A stretch of 10,117 nt of DNA, taken from assembly GCA_955652635.1 (NCBI GenBank), contig CATPBN010000008.1:1-10117 (forward strand), in the 5' to 3' direction. This document shows, piece after piece, positions 6,999 to 10,117 of this stretch. Source of the DNA: an uncultured Gemmatimonadaceae bacterium (GTDB lineage: Bacteria; Gemmatimonadota; Gemmatimonadetes; Gemmatimonadales; Gemmatimonadaceae). A model generated the notes under the pieces. It saw only the letters and a program-made list of their open reading frames with translations. It was not told where the DNA came from and did no database searches. Numbering within the stretch: position 1 is the first letter of the stretch; each line of letters begins with the position of its first letter. The position numbers were made by a program, and so were the translations under genes.

Positions 6999-7598
6999 TC
7001 AATCAGTTCGCTTCGATTCGAGTTGTTGTAGGATCGCGACCATTTCCACTGCGCGTGGATACACGACGTGCTCGATGTTTAGAACCCGCGATGCCAGCGA
7101 CTCCGCCGTATCCGATGGATTTACCGGCATGCGCCACTGCGCGACGATCGGGCCACGATCGTACTCGTCGTCGACGAGATGAACCGTGACCCCGCTTTCC
7201 CTGGCACCCGACGCGATGACGGCCTCGTGAACGCGTGCACCGTACATGCCTTCGCCTCCAAAAGCCGGGAGGAGCGCGGGATGAATGTTGAGGATGCGGC
7301 CAGAGTACTCTCTGATCACCTTGGGCGGAATTCGCTTGAGATAGCCAGCCAGCACGACGAGGTCGATCCGGAATGCCTTAAGCAGGCCAACCAGTTCTGA
7401 GCCGTCATCCGCCGAGTTGAAATGGGCGATATCGATGGACGCAGTGGCAGCACGAACGAGCGCAGGGGAATCGGCGCGGTTCGATGCCACGAGTACGACC
7501 TTGGCTACGCGCTCGCGCGCGAGATTGTCGAAATGTTCGATAATGGCCTGGAGATTTGAGCCGCGCCCTGAGGCGAGCACGGCGAGTCGTGACGGCAT
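6999..7598 (-). CDS. purN: phosphoribosylglycinamide formyltransferase
   Basis: PurN transfers the formyl group of 10-formyl-tetrahydrofolate to GAR, the third step of purine synthesis. The 199-aa length is typical. The phosphate-binding ASGRGSNLQAI lies at 9-19. The catalytic residues are visible: N104 and H106 in ILNIHPALLP (102-111), and D144 in HLVDDEYDRGP (140-150). A folate-site segment VLAGYLKRIPP is at 82-92. The start is ATG at 7598, directly after an in-frame GTG that could serve instead. A longer frame reaching 7871 only adds 91 residues unlike PurN, read in the wrong frame over the phosphatase gene. The gene begins 8 bases after the HAD phosphatase stop and ends one base before purH. 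The ribosome site is weak, so coupling to the upstream gene is likely. Confidence 0.97.
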   Translation of the reverse strand: MPSRLAVLASGRGSNLQAIIEHFDNLARERVAKVVLVASNRADSPALVRAATASIDIAHFNSADDGSELVGLLKAFRIDLVVLAGYLKRIPPKVIREYSGRILNIHPALLPAFGGEGMYGARVHEAVIASGARESGVTVHLVDDEYDRGPIVAQWRMPVNPSDTAESLASRVLNIEHVVYPRAVEMVAILQQLESKRTD

Positions 7599-7606
7599 CA
7601 CCGATT

Positions 7607-8179
7607 TTACGCCGGGCCGTCCTTCTGAGTAAGACCGAAAAGCATATCGACGGCGTCCAGCAACCAACGGGCAATCTGGATTCCATCCTCTTCCGCTTTT
7701 CGGCGATCCTCTTCCGTGGTCATGGGCGAGGATATCATGATTCCCTGGCCGCCAAGCTTTCTGGATGCGGCGACATCCCGCCACCGATCGCCAACGTACG
7801 CGACTTTCACCGGGTCCAGATCGAAGTCGCGAATCGCGTCCTCGAACATCTTGGTCGCCGGCTTGCGGCATCTGGACGGCCCGGTCACACTCGGATGGTC
7901 GGGACAGTAATAACTGGCGTCGACGTGCGCCCCATCCTGCGCGAGTAGGGACTCGAAGCGGTTCTTCACGGCCTCGTAGTCCTTCACTGTGAACATACCG
8001 CGACCGATGCCCGACTGATTCGTGACGACGATGACGGGAACCTTCGCGTCATTGATCCGCTTGACCGCCGCAGATGCGCCCGGGATCAGCCGCACTTGAT
8101 CGGGGGATTTGATGTAGTGCGCGTCCTCCATGACCGTTCCGTCGCGGTCGAGAAAAACCGCGTCGGGGAGCCTAGTCAT
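7607..8179 (-). CDS. HAD-IIIA phosphatase, GmhB-like (heptose-bisphosphate phosphatase type)
   Basis: This 190-aa protein has the layout of GmhB and the HisB N-terminal domain. It has FLDRDGTV with nucleophile D11 and acid D13, the loop VVTNQSGIGRG (51-61), CPDHP (92-96), CRKP with K106 (104-107), and the magnesium site YVGDRWRDV (128-136). GmhB removes the 7-phosphate from D-glycero-D-manno-heptose 1,7-bisphosphate for LPS core or S-layer sugar nucleotides. Classic GmhB has a zinc loop C-x-H ... C-x-C. Here the loop reads C92-P-D94-H95 ... S102-R-C104, so H and the first C of the second pair are replaced and zinc may be lost or bound differently. Substrate is therefore uncertain, and I give no symbol. 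The start is ATG at 8179, overlapping the selA end by 8 bases; purN follows after 8 bases. No other heptose genes are in the window. Confidence 0.88.
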   Translation of the reverse strand: MTRLPDAVFLDRDGTVMEDAHYIKSPDQVRLIPGASAAVKRINDAKVPVIVVTNQSGIGRGMFTVKDYEAVKNRFESLLAQDGAHVDASYYCPDHPSVTGPSRCRKPATKMFEDAIRDFDLDPVKVAYVGDRWRDVAASRKLGGQGIMISSPMTTEEDRRKAEEDGIQIARWLLDAVDMLFGLTQKDGPA

Positions 8180-9530
8180 GGCGGAGCTTGACGACTACTT
8201 CGGCGAGGAGATCATCCTCGCGCGGCAGCACGCTACGAAGATCGAGCAGGAGATTCCCCTCGGAGATTCGACCGATGGCGGCGGGCTCGCCGAGCCGCAA
8301 CCTTTCTTCGACTTTCTGCGCATCCCGCGATAAAACAATCGCGCGCGAGGGGATCGCCGCCGTAGGAAACGCGCCCCCGCCGACGCTGGCGCTCGATTCC
8401 GCGACCCTTGCCTCCATTCCGGAGGCGAGCAACCTCGCGGCAATTGCTTCGGCGCGAGCCTCGATCTCTTTCACGGGGGCCGTCAGCATCGACAGCACCG
8501 GAATTTCCCTCAGCGCCCGCTCCGGATCGAGATATAGTCTGAGGGTGGCCTCCAGCGCCGACAGTGTGAGCTTGTCGACCCTCATCGCCCGCGCGAATGG
8601 ATTCTTGCGGAGCTTCGCGATCAGGTTTGCAGCGCCGAGGATGATGCCAGCTTGAGGACCGCCGAGGAGCTTGTCGCCACTCATGAGGACCAGTGACGCC
8701 CCGGCCTCGAGCGCCATCGCCGCCGTCGGCTCTCCCGTGAGCCCATACTTGTCGAGTGAGACCATCAACCCGCTTCCAAGGTCGTGGATCACTGGCAAGC
8801 CGTGTTCGGCGGCAATGAACGTCAAACGGACTACGCTTACATCCGACGTGAATCCTTCGATCGCAAAGTTACTGCGGTGAACCTTCACGATCGCGGCGGT
8901 CCGTGGCGTGATAGCACGGCGGTAGTCATCGTCGTGCGTGCGATTCGTGGTCCCGACCTCGACGAGCTTTGCGCCGCTGCGGGCCATGATGTCCGGAATG
9001 CGGAAGCTACCGCCAATCTCGACGAGCTCTCCGCGGGAAACGAGGACTTCCTTTCTCTGCGCCAAAGCGTTGAGCGCCAGCACCATCGCCGCCGCGCAGT
9101 TGTTGACGACGAGAGCGTCCTCGGCGCCAGTCAATTGGCGCAGCAGACCAACGCAGTGTGAGTAACGCGAGCCCCTCTCGCCAGTCGCAAGGTCGTACTC
9201 GAGGTTGCTGAATCCAGCCGCTATTGCGGAAATTGCGTTCACCGCGGATCCAGCGAGCGGCGCTCGGCCCAGATTCGTGTGCAATACTACTCCGGTCGCA
9301 TTGATCACGCGACGGAGTGAAGGCTGGCTGAGGCTCTCAACTGCGGACGCAATGCTTGCCAACCACTGCTGCTCAGTCCGCTCGGCGACGCCCTGGTTGC
9401 GGGCGGCATCGACTGCACTTCGCACGGCCTCGAGAACAACGCGTCTGGGGTGCAGCTCCAGGAGCGAGCGGACGCCCGCGCTCTCGAGCAGTGCGTTAAC
9501 GCTGGGCAGCTCACGTCGCGGATCCGTCAT
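8172..9530 (-). CDS. selA: L-seryl-tRNA(Sec) selenium transferase
   Basis: SelA is a PLP enzyme that turns Ser-tRNA(Sec) into Sec-tRNA(Sec) using selenophosphate, the bacterial route to selenocysteine. The 452-aa length is normal. The small N-terminal helical region (1-70), which in the family contacts tRNA(Sec), is followed by RVINATGVVLHTNLGRAPL (74-92), NLEYDLATGERGSRY (109-123), VNNCAAAMVLALNALA (142-157), VEVGTTNRT (190-198), HDLGSGL (249-255) and the PLP-lysine motif SGDKLLGGPQAG with K287. All key parts look intact, so the enzyme should be active. The start is ATG at 9530, sharing ATGA with the stop of the upstream Ig-like gene; the stop overlaps the phosphatase start. The partner genes selB, selC and selD are not in the window. 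Confidence 0.97.
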   Translation of the reverse strand: MTDPRRELPSVNALLESAGVRSLLELHPRRVVLEAVRSAVDAARNQGVAERTEQQWLASIASAVESLSQPSLRRVINATGVVLHTNLGRAPLAGSAVNAISAIAAGFSNLEYDLATGERGSRYSHCVGLLRQLTGAEDALVVNNCAAAMVLALNALAQRKEVLVSRGELVEIGGSFRIPDIMARSGAKLVEVGTTNRTHDDDYRRAITPRTAAIVKVHRSNFAIEGFTSDVSVVRLTFIAAEHGLPVIHDLGSGLMVSLDKYGLTGEPTAAMALEAGASLVLMSGDKLLGGPQAGIILGAANLIAKLRKNPFARAMRVDKLTLSALEATLRLYLDPERALREIPVLSMLTAPVKEIEARAEAIAARLLASGMEARVAESSASVGGGAFPTAAIPSRAIVLSRDAQKVEERLRLGEPAAIGRISEGNLLLDLRSVLPREDDLLAEVVVKLRHD

Positions 9531-9991
9531 TTCTTGACCGACGGAGGTGGCGCGGTTGGCATCGCAGCTGGTTTCACCGGCGGCGGCGCAGGCGGCGCGG
9601 GCGCTGTGAATGGGCGCTCGCTATCACCTATTCGGCCGAGCAGCCCACGAATACCGATGGCCCGCACGCGATAGACGATCTTCGGTTTCAGCGGCCGCTG
9701 CAGCTTGATAATCGCCGCGGAAATCGCCGTTGGACGCGACATCACGCGCTTTGGCGCAGCTGCAGTATCCACGCGTGGCGCAACCGCTGCCCGCGGCGCA
9801 GACGGAGCTCGAACCGGCGGCGCGGTCTTTCCGATCGTGTCCCTTGGCTCCGGATTGGCGCTCGCGATCGGAATCGGGACCGAGTCAGGCCCAATGACGG
9901 CAAAGTTCGCGGCGGTGAGCGTCTGCGCAGGATCGAAGGGCTTGTCGAACGTCACCCGCAAAGTCTGAGAGTCACTCGCCTCGCCCTGATC
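9527..9991 (-). CDS. Ig-like (Big_5/SbsA-type) domain protein with Pro/Ala-rich tail, 5' end missing
   Basis: Only the C-terminal 154 residues are trusted. The minus-strand frame stays open to the right edge, but everything beyond about 9991 is the mirror copy of a palindrome and would encode antisense peptide. Residues 9-45 (QTLRVTFDKPFDP, then ANFAVIGPDSVPIPI) and 94-123 (IIKLQRPLKPKIVYRVRAIGIRGLLGRIGD, in part) look like the two halves of a bacterial Ig-like strand fold of the Big_5 kind, common in surface lipoproteins. The halves are split by a low-complexity Pro/Ala/Arg stretch (57-89), and the protein ends in a Pro-rich tail (130-154) finishing SVKK. A TTG at 9961 is the nearest possible start inside, but the true start is probably further upstream with a signal peptide. 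It shares ATGA with selA. Surface location and the family call are inference. Confidence 0.7.
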   Translation of the reverse strand, partial: DQGEASDSQTLRVTFDKPFDPAQTLTAANFAVIGPDSVPIPIASANPEPRDTIGKTAPPVRAPSAPRAAVAPRVDTAAAPKRVMSRPTAISAAIIKLQRPLKPKIVYRVRAIGIRGLLGRIGDSERPFTAPAPPAPPPVKPAAMPTAPPPSVKK

Positions 9992-10117
9992 GCGGCGAGT
10001 GACTCTCAGACTTTGCGGGTGACGTTCGACAAGCCCTTCGATCCTGCGCAGACGCTCACCGCCGCGAACTTTGCCGTCATTGGGCCTGACTCGGTCCCGA
10101 ATCCGATCGCGAGCGCC
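9857..10117. repeat. near-perfect 261-bp palindrome reaching the right edge
   Basis: The arms at 9857-9980 and 9994-10117 are reverse complements over 124 bp with one mismatch (A at 9873 facing A at 10101), around a 13-nt centre (9981-9993). Both arms encode the same Ig-like peptide, LRVTFDKPFDP onward: on the minus strand in the left arm and on the plus strand in the right arm. The single difference changes Ile to Asn. The repeat stops exactly where the window stops, so the right arm may be longer. This pattern is typical of a fold-back chimera formed in amplification, library making or assembly, less often of a real inverted duplication. Confidence 0.95.

Noticed and set aside
7599..7871. 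91-residue N-terminal extension of PurN
   Set aside because: It overlaps the phosphatase gene in another frame and has no PurN-like residues; the family start is at 7598.
9994..10117. A second, plus-strand Ig-like gene at the right edge
   Set aside because: It is the mirror copy of 9857-9980 in the palindrome, most likely an artefact, so it is not annotated as a gene.
1..10117. CRISPR array, transposon, phage, toxin-antitoxin or biosynthetic cluster
   Set aside because: I found no regularly spaced direct repeats, transposase or integrase motifs, or typical toxin-antitoxin pairs on either strand.

Overview
This window is GC-rich (roughly 60%), densely coded bacterial chromosome. It reads as ordinary housekeeping sequence with a few oddities, not as a mobile or defence island. 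The mix of genes (a DUF2723 membrane protein, SelA, a secreted M48 lipoprotein, an Ig-like Pro/Ala-rich protein and a cysteine-rich CEVCGNDYD small protein) fits an environmental Gram-negative such as Gemmatimonadota. That assignment rests on general gene content only; Acidobacteriota or a similar phylum is possible. The odd total length and a near-perfect palindrome ending exactly at the right edge suggest that the window ends at, or close to, a contig end of a draft or metagenome assembly.

Left block (1-1249, minus strand): four closely spaced genes read right to left. They are a 59-aa unknown, a 77-aa nine-cysteine putative zinc protein, an 80-aa charged unknown, and the N-terminal two thirds of PxpA (LamB/YcsF family, 5-oxoprolinase subunit A), which runs off the left edge. 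A 152-bp gap (1250-1401) separates them from a divergent plus-strand pair.

Plus-strand block (1402-2926): a 184-aa exported protein of unknown function is followed by a hairpin. Next comes a 269-aa lipoprotein of the M48 metalloprotease family with an intact HExxH site. Between this gene and the next block (2927-3094) lies a 20-bp perfect inverted repeat around a 59-nt loop, placed where two convergent transcripts meet.

Right block (3095-10117, minus strand): one compact run, read right to left. It comprises the 3' part of an Ig-like-domain gene, selA, a GmhB-like HAD phosphatase, purN, purH and a DUF2723/GT117-type membrane protein, ending with tRNA-Ser(UGA). Junctions are a 4-nt ATGA overlap, an 8-nt overlap, then gaps of 8, 1 and 1 nt, so translational coupling is likely throughout. 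PurN and PurH are the two formyl-folate-dependent transformylase steps of purine synthesis. SelA makes selenocysteinyl-tRNA. The outer members are envelope-related.

The last 261 bp (9857-10117) are an inverted duplication with 124-bp arms and one mismatch. Both arms encode the same Ig-like peptide, which points to a fold-back assembly or amplification artefact. I found no CRISPR array, transposase, phage gene, toxin-antitoxin pair or clear novel system. The best leads are the 99-bp hairpin element, the phosphatase with a degenerate zinc site, and the three uncharacterised small proteins upstream of pxpA.
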